NCBI RefSeq assembly: GCF_035582795.1
Contig: NC_134368.1
Coordinates: 29,944,501 to 30,008,500 of the forward strand
Length of the DNA: 64,000 nt
Direction of reading: 5' to 3'
DNA from: Mycteria americana
Taxonomy: Eukaryota > Chordata > Aves > Ciconiiformes > Ciconiidae
The position numbers and the translations under genes were made by a program. The notes under the pieces were generated by a model. The model saw only the letters and a program-made list of their open reading frames with translations. It was not told where the DNA came from and did no database searches. This document shows positions 33,601 to 46,900 of this stretch, piece by piece. Numbering within the stretch: position 1 is the first letter of the stretch; the number at the start of each line of letters is the position of its first letter.

Positions 33601-36600
33601 GCACAAGTGCAAGACTTTTATAAGGTAGGAAAATGCATCTATCTATAAACAGGGTTTGCTATAGTGAAATAATGAATCTCATTATGCAGGTGACAATAGC
33701 TTTGATTAGTATTTTGCTCATACCAGATTTGCAATGGTTTGATGTTATTGCATCAGTAGAGATATTCTTAATTTTCAGTGAAGTAGCTCAGATGACATTT
33801 GCTTTTATTTAGAGTTACTCTGGAGCAAATTCTGGAGAAGAGATCACCAGATAATTTCTCTTTGCACTGTGAAGACATGGTCTACTCATTCTTCCACAAG
33901 CCACTGTAAGGAATGTAGTAAGAAATTTTCCTTTCATAGTTTGGAGAATATTTCAGGAGAAATCCTGAGTGACTTAAAACAATTATGTTTTATTTACAAT
34001 TCTATTTACAATTATGTTAATTTTCCTAGTTTTCCTTAAATAGTTCCTCTACCTATAGGGTGAAAATAAAGAGAAAATATAAATTGTTTATTTGAAGACA
34101 GGATATTTTTTTTTCATACATTAATTGCAATGCATTATATGACATAAAATCCTAGTAAAGAGCAGTTGTTCTAATATTGTTACATATAGTACTACATAAA
34201 AGTAAACCCTAGGCTTCCTTTTAAGTTTGAACTTGACCTACAGATACCTGTGAAAGTATAAGTCTCTCTTGTCTTTACCATGGCTTTTCATTAATTAATC
34301 TTGGATCTGTGATGTATTGGGCTACCCAAGTGGATCAGAAACATGCATGTGGTAACATTTCTTCCAAGTTAGCTAAAGCCGTGCTTGTGCTTTGTCTTGG
34401 TCTTGGACTGTACTTTATCTTTACGTTGGTCTATACTTTAGCTTCATCTTGGTTTACACTGTCTCTAGAAGGTGAGACGATCAGATATAAAGTCTGCTGG
34501 GACAAAGTTTCACCTCCAAAAATGTTTAAATACATGTGAACCATAAAAATGAGTTTTTATCAGTGCGGCATCTTGTAGACACTTTTGATCTGATACTAGG
34601 TATCCTAAAATTAGATTAACCACCTTATGAAAAAACAGCCTTGGATTTTCCCTTGTGGAGAATACCTGAGAAAATCAAAAGTCCAAGTGGCATCTTCATA
34701 TCCATCTGCTGGATTATTTTTATTTGTTCAAGAAATGGATATAGTAGTTGTGACGTAAGTATGTTAATACAGTAAAAAATTTTGTTTAGCAAGTTGGAGT
34801 CATCTGTTCAGCAGAACTTATGAGTTAGAAAACCTGTAAAAAAAAAGTGAATAGAAAAAAAAGCTTGAGAAAAATTATAACCCAGACAATAACTTTCTAC
34901 AAACAAAGAGAGAGAAAAAAGCAACATTTACTAAATAGTTCATTTGATATCACTGACTCAGCTGATTTTATTAGCCGATACAGTGGTTTGATAAAAAGAA
35001 GATGCCGAATTAAGGTTATTTTGTGGACTAGATAAAATCAACAAGTCAAATAACTTGCTTATATATACAATGAAAAGGAAGGCACATAAGCACATATCAT
35101 AAGTGCATATCAAAAATGTTCTGATGCACAATAAAACTGTAGCAGTGTAAACACGCTAATAACAAGTTTACAGCTGTAGATAAGATAAGGCTGAAGATTA
35201 GCCATGGGAAATTGCCACACCACAGTAAACAGAAAAAGAAGGGACAAAGCAATTTACTCAAGTGCATCAAAGCTGTCTGTGTGCAATTCCACTTAACTAG
35301 TACTACTTTCCAACCATACGCACTTTCCCATCAGCCCAGAAGTAGCAGCATTAGATGGTGTTCCTTTTCTTTATAGTTTTGTGTCTTCTTACTCAATGGG
35401 CCTGTGTTAGTTCAGTGGGGTAGTGAACCTGTATTGTTAGAAGCTGGTGTCTCACTATAGGTTACCAATTCAGCTCCCCTATTGTAGAAAGTACTAATGC
35501 CAAGATAAGAGGTAAATTCCTGCTGCATTAGGAGCTGCAGTAAGATGATGATACCTCATTTAAGATTATTTTCTGCTTGTCCTGGTAATTCAGAGCCTCT
35601 TAAAAGTGAAAGATTCTTTCAGATTCTTTGTTAAATTCCAGTTGATAGTTACTTTCTGCAGAAGGGGCAACAGAATGAAAATCCCTAGAACAGAAAGTCC
35701 CATCATCTTAGTGACTTTCAGGATGGAAGTCCCTAATACACATGATGGCCAAACCAAAGTGAGTGGTATATCAGTAAATGCTACGTCAATAACAGTAACT
35801 GCTATTGACTGCTAATAACTGCCCTCCAGAAGTGGGATATAACGCAAGCTTCCCGATTCCTGGCATTCTGGCTAACCATAATGGTATAAACCCAAGGCAA
35901 AGCATAAGGATTGCATGAGTGCATACTACAGTCAGTTAGTCCCTTAAAACTTGTCTACACAAGCCACGTCATAGCAATTTATCCAACATTAACTAAAGTC
36001 TGAATGGATTTGTTAAACTGCATTACACCTTTGGCTGGACACTTTTATTCAGAATTTAGTTAGCCTTCATTCAGTTTCATATAATTCATTCTTATCTTGT
36101 TTACTTTAGCAAAACAAAGGTGGATAGAAAAACACCAGGAATAAAAAGACCTATTTAAACCATTAAAACAGTGGTCACTGCTAGTATAAGAGCAAATGAG
36201 ATTGAGTTTAGAAGCTAGAAGATAATTCTTAACCCTCACACCAACCATAGTCTGGGACAGTTTTTTAATATAGTAATATGAGCAAAACGCCTAATTACTT
36301 CTAAGATAAAGCTCAGTCAGTTTATCAACTAGATTACATGGCATGCTTGCAATAACAAGGGAATATATTCAATGACCCAGAAGGTACCTTTCAGGAAAGT
36401 TCCCATGATAATATTTACATACCTACTCTACCTCTCTCAAGATTTGCAAAATGTACATAATATACACAGAATATCTTGTGCACTGTAAAAATATAAAAAC
36501 AAAAGGTAGATCTTTCAAACTGAGCATGTAGTCTCAGAATAACTAGCAAACACTTTCACGTTGTGGTGTTTATTCTCCCTTGTTTCAATTTTTTATTTGT

Positions 36601-39600
36601 AATATGGAAGTAGTAATACCTTCTTGTCTCACAGGGAGCTGTGAAGGAAAATTTGTGAATATTTATAAAATGCTCACTCCAGTGATGAACACAATTTCCT
36701 CACGAGGAAATCAATAAACCCATACAGATTGAGACGGTGTATGGTAAATAAAGGTTATAGCCACACATAGAGTAGAACAGATAAACAGCTGTCTCATTCA
36801 CTGTGCATCCATCATCCCGTAAACTGAGTCAGACTGGGGTCCTGTCAGGAAATATATCTGAGGATCTTGTAGTAAGAGACTACCTCAGTGCATATGCATG
36901 ACAGACAGCTTTAATTTGCACTGGCAAAATATTGGGTTTTCACATATAACATTGGTTAGGACTCTAAATATGTCATTTAGCCAATGACCTTGTAAACAAT
37001 AATTCAGTGTAATTTAAAATTTAAGGTTTTTTTGTGAAATCTTTGCTACAGTTAAATTATTTGGGTTTACTGCAGAGCTAAGGAGGAAAAAGGTGATCAA
37101 ATTACTGGGTGATAATCAAGTCCCTTTCTGGCGTATGATAAATATGCTACCATATCTTCAAAGATATTTAAAGCAGAGCGTATATCATAGTATGTCACTA
37201 TTTATAGTGCAAATACACACCAGATCTCTCAGGTACATCCACTGACCTGATACGAATGCACCCTGTACTTGCTAAGCTGGTCCAGGAGCATCCACACTGC
37301 AGTAATGATAACTGTCTATGTCTACAAACCCAAATCCCCACTGGCGCTGCTAGTTCCATGGATTTGGCACTGCAATGTCTGCAGAATCATACCCAAGTCC
37401 TTAGCATTTCATTAACTTGAGGTGCTCTGGGAAATATTTGATGGCATGCTATGACAAATTTCCCTCTTCCTTCCAGGTCTTCGTGGGAAAGTTTTCAGTC
37501 TGCCAACATGTTTAGTTGACAGTTCCCATGATGTAAGTTCCTCTCTTTCATGTGTCCCAACCAGTGCCAATATGAGCGCAGCTGGATGAGCTGTTCATGC
37601 TCACACTTGCAGAGTTATTGCAGCCATGAACAGATAGAGGGTTTGAAGAACACAGAAGACCAAGGAGCTCTCCAACTGTGCTGGAGTCATCAATGGCTCT
37701 CACGTGCCTATAGTTTTCTCTTTTTGTGTGGTGGTTCAGAAATGAATATGAAAGATACCTGCAGACCTCTCTGAAAAAAAAGGGATATATCTGTGTGGAT
37801 GACATTCAGTGTTAATACTTCCACATAGAAAAGCTATCAGTGAGATTTCTCAATGAAGCATTATCTCTGGTGACTATCTTCTTTGTAGTTACTCTTCCAC
37901 AGGATACTTGGGAGAAGACAGTTTAATCACACTTCAGACAGGCTAGATGGTTGCTTTGCATGCTTGGGATCAAGACCACTTGTACTACTGGACAGTAGTA
38001 CAAAAGGATAAAAGTGAAAACATGTCTGTGTAATGGCCAAATCAGGCGCCAGTAAAGCCTCCCACCCACCCAATCAGACCTACCTCTCTGAACAGCTCAT
38101 ATATCCTGTTTCAACACATCTAATTAAACTGCACAGAGTGTTACACTAAGGCAGCTATGCTCCTTCTGGCAGCCAAGCTAGCTCATTTATGGTTTGGTCA
38201 GGTATTTTTGCAGCGCACTGATGTGCAGGCCTAATCGAGGCAATTGTTATTGCTGGGCAAACAAAGGAAACAAAATGATGCCTTTTGTAGTTGTAAGCTT
38301 ACAGAATGGACTGACATGCATGAAAAAACATGAATGGGAAATGTGGGACTCTGCATATGAATTATTTACAGCTCCTATGTGATTACAGAAGAGGTGGCTA
38401 TTTTGTTAAGAGCTGTGTGATGTTCTCTTCTTTCTCAAACACCTATGGTAACCTGAAAGTTCCAATAAATCAATATGTTAACCAATTAAACAACATTAAA
38501 GTAACTGTTTTCTGGCAGGCCTACTACCACCTTGTGTCTTGCAGCAGTTCACTCTGCTCTCCCCAGAGTTGCATCCTCTTTCCTACAGCACCTGAGCCAG
38601 CAAAGGTGGTGGATCCTGCCAAGGAAACAGAAGAACTCTGTATGTTTTCCTGTCCAGAAGAATAAATCTGCATAATTTCAAGGCGGCAGTTATGGACTTC
38701 CTTCATGTAGATGTATTTTTATTCCATCTGACATGCCAATGTTTTGAAATTACTGCTAGCTGTATGGGCACTTCAAAGAACAGACCATCAGCTGCCATTC
38801 ACTGAAACATAACCCAAGTGTTTTCAGTGTGTGATCAGGGGTGCAGGGCATGCTAAAATGCAGGACAACAGAGGAAAACAATGCCATGCACAGGGGAAAG
38901 AGAGCACAACTAACTACCACTGCTCAGCACAGCCCTCCCATCTCTCTGTTAGGAATTCATTGTTGATACTGGACAAGTACTGGTAACTCCAGTCCATTTC
39001 AATAGGGACCAAGGGGTCTGCAAATAACTTTTTCTGGTTCTTTTCTTCCTTTTTCAGCAGAAGATGGTCTTGGAGTAGGAATCCTCTCACTTTCATGTAA
39101 AAGACCACATGCTTTCATTGTAAGGGGCAGCCTTCAAGAGTGCTCTGGAAGGTATTAAGAGCAAAAAGGAGAGCGTGGGGCTTCAAAAGGGCTATTGATG
39201 AAACAATTCACTGAGGTTCCAGATAGCAGTGATTTGTTTAAGATAATTCGGGCAGTTTCTCAATAGCCAGAGGCTTACTTCCTAGAAAACAAGAGAGAGT
39301 GTTTGCTAACCTTGATTAGCCCAGTGGCTAGAAAACCTGATGTTTAGACAGGCCGAGCTGCCTTCAGTGCCAGACTGTCCTGGCAAAACATCAAGAACAT
39401 CAATTTCCCTGACAAGCTGTCAAGGACGTCAGGTTCTGTCACAGCCACATTCCTGCCATGGCCTCCATCTGCTGAAGCCTCAAGGAAAAAAAAAAAAAAG
39501 CCTTTAAACGATAACTAACCTTTGGATGGGCAAGCGCTGTGGTCGATGGAGATTGTAAAGCAGCTCTGTTCGTTTTTCACTTTGAAAACTCAGCTCATGA
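27661..39600. other. Intergenic region between divergent COMMD8 and ATP10D
   Basis: About 12 kb of AT-rich DNA. I see no coding gene, no RNA gene and no clear mobile element. One exon-like segment near 28621-28780 is treated as a finding, not a gene. Other open frames up to about 134 codons have no recognisable homology or splice context. Confidence 0.7.
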
Positions 39601-39609
39601 GCATAGCAG

Positions 39610-40960
39610 GAGAAAAACGGGTGCACAGCTGCTGCCGCCTGGGCACGACGGCCCTTTGCCGGCCCACAGTCCGCCTTGCTGCCTTGGGGCTGGGTTTGCC
39701 CCTGGCTGGGGGAAAGGGCTTGCTTGGCAGTACCTAACCTCGCCTCCCGAAGCGGCAACCAAAGGCCTGGCCCCTACGGCAAGGACCAAAGCTTCTTCAC
39801 GCGGGGCCGTGGGGTGTGCGGCGGGGCCGCTTTTGGAAGGCTCTCCCGCCGCAGCCCGGCCCGGCGGGTCCTGCCTCAGTCGCTCCTCGAGCGAGATAAG
39901 ACCAGAGCGGGAAAGAGGCGAGAAGAAAAGGGCGGCAAAAGGCCGGTAAGGGCAGAGTGACGAGTAGAGGGCGGCGAAGGGCGCCGGGGGAAGAAGCAGA
40001 GCCGGGTCGGGCCGGGCCGGGGCGGCAGAGGGGCGCGGCGCAGCCGCGGGGGGCCGGGCAGCACGGCGGGGCGGGGCGGCCGCGGAAACGGGGTGAGAGC
40101 GGCGTGCGCGGGGGGGGTGGGGTGGCTTGGAGCGAGTCGCGGCCATTACGCTGGGATGTGCGCGGTACCACCGGTAAGCCCGCCGGGCCGGGCGCGGGGT
40201 CAGGCAGGCATGCTGCCTGCCTGCGGGGCCGGGTGCGTGGCTGGTGGGGCGGGGGACACCGGTGCCGGGCTCCTGGGCCGAGACCTGACGGGAGGAAAAC
40301 GTGGAAGCAGCGGTCGTGGGAGGAACCCGCACTAATTCACGAGGAGACTGTGGCGGAGCCACCCGCGTCGCCGTACGGCCGTGGGGACAAACGAGCCGGC
40401 AAGGGAAGCGGGGCTGCCTGCGGCCGCCGGCCTTCGGGCCTCGCAGCCGGCCTGGGCTCCGCGGGCAGCCGCCGGCAGCCAGGTGCCCCCCGCCGCCTGG
40501 GATGGGGCGAGGCGAGGCTGCCTCTCTGACGGGGGCCGCCGCTCTCCAGCCCCTGCGCGGGGTGCCTCCGTCCTGCCGGCGCCTGGGAACTTTTCCCGGG
40601 CAGGCGCCGCCCCTCAGCGTGAGGGGAAGGTGAAGCGGTCGGTTCTCGGTGTGAAAAGGCAAGGTCGTCACAACCGACCTGTCCGTTTTCACCTCCCAGT
40701 GGGACTCGGATGTGGAGGGAGGTGCCCTCTTCCTAACCGCGGGTGACATTTTGAAGGCGTGAGGGGTCTGGTCCGGGCAAGTGCTGCGGAGGCCGAACCG
40801 CGCAGAACCCGGCGGCGGCTTCACGCCGCGTCGGCGGCTGAAGCTCAGTGGTACCGCGGCCGTCGTGGGCAATGGAAAAGGGCGGTTTGTGCTATTATGT
40901 TTTTAAACATCCTCTGGGCCACGAGGCTACCTCTGCGTACGGTAAATCTCATCGACTGAG
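39610..40960 (+). promoter_or_regulatory. ATP10D: Large CpG island, inferred ATP10D promoter and non-coding exon 1
   Basis: About 1.3 kb of very CpG-rich sequence with Sp1-type GC boxes (a GGGGCGGGGCGG core at 40068-40079). It is the only CpG island upstream of the ATP10D coding exons and lies on the correct side, about 11 kb before the ATG. Human ATP10D likewise begins with a non-coding exon. A plausible donor is ACCG|gtaagc at 40173/40174, with weaker alternatives at 39945 and 40940. The long antisense frame here (about 425 codons) is low-complexity Pro/Arg/Ala and is not called. Confidence 0.7.
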
Positions 40961-43900
40961 CTGCTCTGGAAGCAGACCGGAAAGAAAAGGGAATTGAGAC
41001 CTTGACTCCAGAAACAAAAGCTTTTGTTTTAATAGTTCTTGGCGGTGATTGAGGGAAAGGGTGTAAGCTTTTACGTACTTTACAGATTTATGGCAAGGAA
41101 GTAGACTTAGGTCCATTTAAATCACAGTCTGAAGCTTCAGGAAAGTACAGAGGGATATAGTGCGCACGGTCAGTTACAGGATTAGGCCACAACAATAATT
41201 ACCAGGCTCAGTGATGAAAAAATGTTCACAAGGGTGGGAAAGAAATATCAAAGTTCCTAAAAGGAAGTTATAGTTCTGTCAGAAGTACAGCTACTGAAGA
41301 AAAATGTACTTTCAATATCAAAATGACTATTCTTTTCATACTAAAATAATACTTAATAGGGTATTCACGTCTCACCAATTACCGTAGTATTGACAAACCT
41401 CTTATTTAAAAACATAGAATCGTTTAGGTTGGAAAAGACCTTTAAGATCAAGTCCAACCGTTAACCTAGCACTGCCAAGTCCACCACTAAACCATGTCCC
41501 TAAGCACCACATCTACATATTTATCTTCATATCATCACCATGAGATAACAGAAACATCATTATCCCTATTGCAGCAGAGAGGCACTAAATGGTTTCCCCA
41601 AGATCAGAGTGCAATTTAATTCTCTTAACTCCTTTGTATGCCCTAGAAGCTTGTCCAAAGCCATCATTTTAGCCTGAATCTTTACAATTAGTCTGTGGGT
41701 AGTTACTGTTTACAAGAGCAAAAGCTAGGACTGACAGACAAGGATCACATTCTTTTGTTAGTTGCCACTGCTGTGGATGATCTGGATTTCAAAGGCAATA
41801 GCCACAGCTGATATATATTTCTAATGAAAACTAGACTAAAACCAGGACTCACTGCCCTACATAAGTACTCAAGGCACTCTAATCTGACACTCCTGTGCCA
41901 CCTCCCTCTGCCAACATGAGTACTTTCACAGCTGTAAGCTGGACTGGGAAATCCAATAATGTTATTGTCTTTGAGTTAATAAAAGGTCTTGCAGGTCAGT
42001 GAGTTGAACCAGGTTCAGTAAGTATCAGATCAATTATGAAGGAGGGGACAAAGCCAGGAGCAGGAGGTAGGAGAAGCAAGAGCAACTCCTTTCAGTGTTA
42101 GCTCTTAAATCAGTTCAGCTACTCACAGCACTGCTTCTTTAGTGTCTTAAATAGTTTTGAGGTTACTAGGGTCAGAATTTGAGCATTCTTGACCCCCTGC
42201 ATTTTTTTATAGGCTCCTATATCTTTAGGCTTCATTTGTAATAATAAAACTTTTAAAGATATGCATTTGTAGTTGAGCCCTGAATTGCTGCAGGACACTT
42301 CTCTCTTTCAGGCCTGAAATATCCTCTGAAGAGGCATGTTTTGTAGTGTTGCAGAAAAGTGATTAAAGTGGATTCACAGGTTATTCCTGTCAAAATATCC
42401 CCAAGCAGTAGACAGGTTTTATTGCTCCATGACAAATATCTGATTGTATTCCTGAGGTTATAGAAGAGTCAGTTTTGTCAAAAATTCACTGTGTTGGAAA
42501 ATTATGTTCACTGCTGTCTTGAATTCTGTTGAACAGTGTTGTGGCTGATGACCACCTGTATCACACCTAACTTGGTTTCTGTAGTGACTTTTAAAAGCCC
42601 CGTCTTGTCCATATAAAGCCAGAAACCATCAGTATATACTGATACGCTGTTTAAAATGGATATAAATACTGGCATAATTTCTGCTGTCACATTAATACAA
42701 TTAAAATACATTTATGTGTTCCAAGTACAGGGACAATGCACAATTCCTGTCTTGGACAGCTAACAGTTGAAATCAGTGTCATGAAATATTAAGTGAAGTA
42801 TGCAAGATTTGAGCCTAATTTTAGACCCGAATATAATAAACAGTACTGGAAGAGAAGTAAAACATTAATGGCTGTGGAGATGAGTAAGAAAGGCAAGGAC
42901 AGAAGCAGCAATACTAAATAGAAGTGCCACAAAGGATTTCATGATGCTGAAACGAAAACTAGACGCCTTCGTAGTTTGAGTCTGACCCTCAGAACTGCCT
43001 CTCCAAAGGGATCTCCAACTGAAAATCTTGAAGTGCCAAGGAAAAAATGTGATGCACAGCTTATGTTCTAAAACAGCACTGTCATTTGCAGCTGGACTAC
43101 ATGTGAGGAAGATGCTTTACTGGTAGAAAGTAGGAGCTGTGCTTACGCACAGCATATTGTTGCTGAACCTACAACACAAATACAGCACAGCAGCATACAC
43201 AAAATACATACACAAATCAGCACAACAGCATTGACAATTAAGGTGCTGTCAGCTGTAGCATTATCATCCCTTTGAAATATGCAGGTATCTTACATCTGTT
43301 GTAGCTGTTGTTTCAGCTTCTTAAAAATCAGAAGGCTGTATGTAAATTGTTCATATTTAAGATACACTTTTGGTAGGTATGATTGCAGTATGCTTACAGT
43401 AGTTGTAATCTGTTTGGCTAAAAACCAGTGAAGCTGCACTGCTACAGGCCTTGACATGAGCTGTCTAAGTCTGCACAGTACTTGAAGACCTTCATGGGAG
43501 TCTCTACTTTTGTGGCTTAGCTGCTGTTAGTTATCTAGATATTAAATAGCTCAGGTCATGCCCACATGTGTAGCATTGACATTTCTGGCTTCCAGTATTG
43601 GCAGAGAAGTCTATTTAAAACCAGAAGGTCTTTAAGATAAAATCAAACCTAGTATATTCGTTTAAAGTGAGCTGTGGAGGATTTTTTGGATTTAGAGTTG
43701 TGCTCTTTTTGTAACCATATGTATAACCTCCTTTCCCAGATCCTTTGAAGAACCCTAGAGCAGTAAACCTGAAGGCCCCTCTGGATGCCTTGGGAGTTTC
43801 TGGAACTCTTGAAGAGCTGATAATGTCTTAAAAAAACAGAAGAACATGACTAGTCAGAGACCTAACCTAGGATTTTGGGAACTCAAGTACAGTTTCTTGC

Positions 43901-46900
43901 TGTAACAGGTACTTCCAGTATAAATTTCAATGAGTAACCTAGACCTTGTCTACACAACACAGTTTTGGCCCTTTAAAGAAATCAGCAAAGTTAAAAACCA
44001 GCAATACTGCAATATGGATCCATTTCCTTTAAAACTGTTTACTGTAACTTAGGCAGTGTACACTGACTACAAAAAAATCACATCCTTTTGCATCATATAT
44101 GAGCACCAGTATAAATTTTTTAACATGGCCCACACCTTAGTCTTACTGTGAAATTAATGTGAATTTCATGCATATCAGAGCATCTGCAGTGATTAAATGC
44201 TGCATGACCATAAGCTAAAGATATACTTGTGAGAAAAGATGGTCATAAAATAGTAAGACTTAAACTGGAAGGTTTTGTTTCACAATTTTGAGAGACCAAT
44301 GTGGCACATAAGAACAGTGCATAAAGCAGAACTTTTCTGATGAATAGAGGATGGAAAAAGTTTGCAAAAATCATAGTTCTCCAGCAGTCTTCAGTTTTAT
44401 TTTGAAACTGATTACCTGTAGCAGAAATACATGATTTATCTGAGTTTTAAATCTAAAATTTGGTATTATATGGTTCAGTTGTGTCTGTAGGTACAAGATC
44501 CGATTGGCATCTTAAATAACTTTACCCAAGGTGGAGGAGATTTTCTGCTTTTATGTACTGCTCCCACACTGTAGCACATTAATCAGCACTACTGCATGTA
44601 TGGTTTACTAACTATCAAATTACCTTGTGATTGACCTTGTGTCAGGGCCTTGGTACTTCCTGGGTTTTAATGCATCCTGCTGATTGTTTTTTAGTTGTGA
44701 AGAGCTGCCGATGGCTGGCTTAATGTACTCACAACCAAGAAATTTTCTTTCCAGGATAAGGCATTTCAAGGCTTGCAGGTTTTCATTGTTACCCAGGCTA
44801 AATCAGACTTTGTAGGCAGGAGTGCATGGCAAAATATTGCCATAGCATTTCACTTTTTATAGTAACATCTGCCTTCCACTCTTAATCCAAGAGTTCTTAG
44901 CATCCCCTTTATGAATATAACTCAAAATACATGGTTGCAAATAACCACATATTTTTCTTCAAATTGAAGTTTTGATTCCTGCAAGTTTTTGGCTGTTTGT
45001 CCCATAAATCGGCAGCACAAGTCTCTTATCCAGATCTATTTAGCATATTAGGATGTCTCTGCAGATTTCATATTGGCTTGCAAAGTTACAAACTTGTGAA
45101 ATTGCATGTTACAGAGAAAGTAGAAAACCTTAGGAGAAAGGAAGTACTTGTTCTTCAGAGGGTAAATTAATCTTTCGGCCACGGCTCCCTTAAGCTTCTC
45201 CATTGTCTAATAGCTTCTGAGTTGTCAAAGATGATTAGGAGGCAATTTTAACATTTAGCCTGTATAGTTCTGACAGTGTACTCCAGTTGTAATGTAGCGA
45301 CACAAGTGCTAATGTGCCTGTGCAGTAACACTTGTTAAGAGGTTTAAATGGGACTTTGCGTGCATCAGGAATGATCTGCTCTTCCATAGCTTTGTGTAGT
45401 GTGACCTCCATTGGGGTTAGTATTTTTTATCTTCCCTGGTCACCCCAGAACCTCAGACCTGCAGAACATCCTGAAATATTCAGGTAGGGAGCTAAGAGAA
45501 GTGGTGTTGCTAGAGAGATGCATTGTCTGAATTGCTTCCCTTTTAGGTGCTGTAGACATTTTTTGAGTAAGGTAATGCAGTTTTATTGATTGCACTTATG
45601 TTTGCCAAGAATTGATTGATTACTTTCTACTGGAAACAGACCCAGAGGACACAGAAGGCGTCCTGCACATTATGTCCGAAGACTGTGCCTAAGCAGCAAC
45701 AGGATAGAAATAAGCACCATACACGTGCATGTGCCAGAGGTCTGAGGAACATTCTTGTGAAATATGTCATTTACCAAGTGTATTTAATAAAGAATTTTCT
45801 GAAAGAAGAATGAGGACTAACTATGTGGAGATCACAGCAAAAGAGAGGGATGTTGTCAGAAGGGAGGAAGTGGTCAAGAGAAGCCAGGGTAAATGGTAGG
45901 GCACTTCACATGACATGCGAGCAAACAACCACAACGTAATAGTAAGGTACAGTTTCAGAGCAGTATAAACATTGGCTAAATTATCTACACATTTATTTTG
46001 CAGACAATCTCTAGAAAGAATCTGGGATGGGAGAGGTCAGTGAATGCCAAGTGATTTGCCAAAGGCTACCCAATAATAAAACTGGAACTAAGGATTTTTT
46101 TAGTCTCAGCTCCATCTCCCTGCAGGAAGGCTAGGAGCGAAGGCTTGCAAGCAGATATGAAGGTGATACTCCATGGAACTGGAAGCTGAAAGACTTTACA
46201 AGAGACAATGAAAGGCAAGTGATGGGAAAAGAAAGCAACTTTTGGACATGAAATGTACATATAAGAAAATTATTATACTGGGCTTTATAATGAAAGGCCC
46301 TTCTTTCAGGGTACAGAGCATTTAAAAATAAGGGTTTTCACAGCATTACCAGTAGCAGACTGTTATTAAAGGCTTTTTTTATTGTGATACAGGATGGTCA
46401 GACATGGATAGTGTATAGTGCTTATCTGTCCTGTGGTAAAAATAACACTGCTGTGCCTTGCTTTTACAAAGATTTGACAACCAGCTATTGCACGTTAACT
46501 TTATCTAGTCCTTCAAGTTTTCCATTAGAATATCTCAAAGTGTTTTATAAGAAGAGGAGTCAGAGTACATGAGGCAAGTGAGGTAGAGAGAAAGCAAATA
46601 GTATGTCCAGTGTCAGAGAGTTCCCTTCCACATTTCATCATGATCATGTGACATTAGTGACCTTGCTACAAAAACTTGGCTTTTTGCATGTAAGACATGT
46701 CTGGATTAGCTCTATGTCAGCTGTTGCTATTTAGCAAGATCAAGTAGTGTTCACTAGAGTGTACAGTGTGAAAATGAAAACAGAGTCTAGCTTGTGTGAC
46801 ACTGTCCTCAAACTTAGAATATGATCGTTTAGGCTTCCTATTTTCAAATGCATGAACATTATTCTTGGCTTTTTTAAACAGAAACTTATTTTTTAAAATA

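Noticed and set aside
39595-40872. Antisense open frame of about 425 codons in the CpG island
   Set aside because: Low-complexity Pro/Arg/Ala composition with no domain. Several other frames on both strands are also open here, as expected where TAA/TAG/TGA are scarce.
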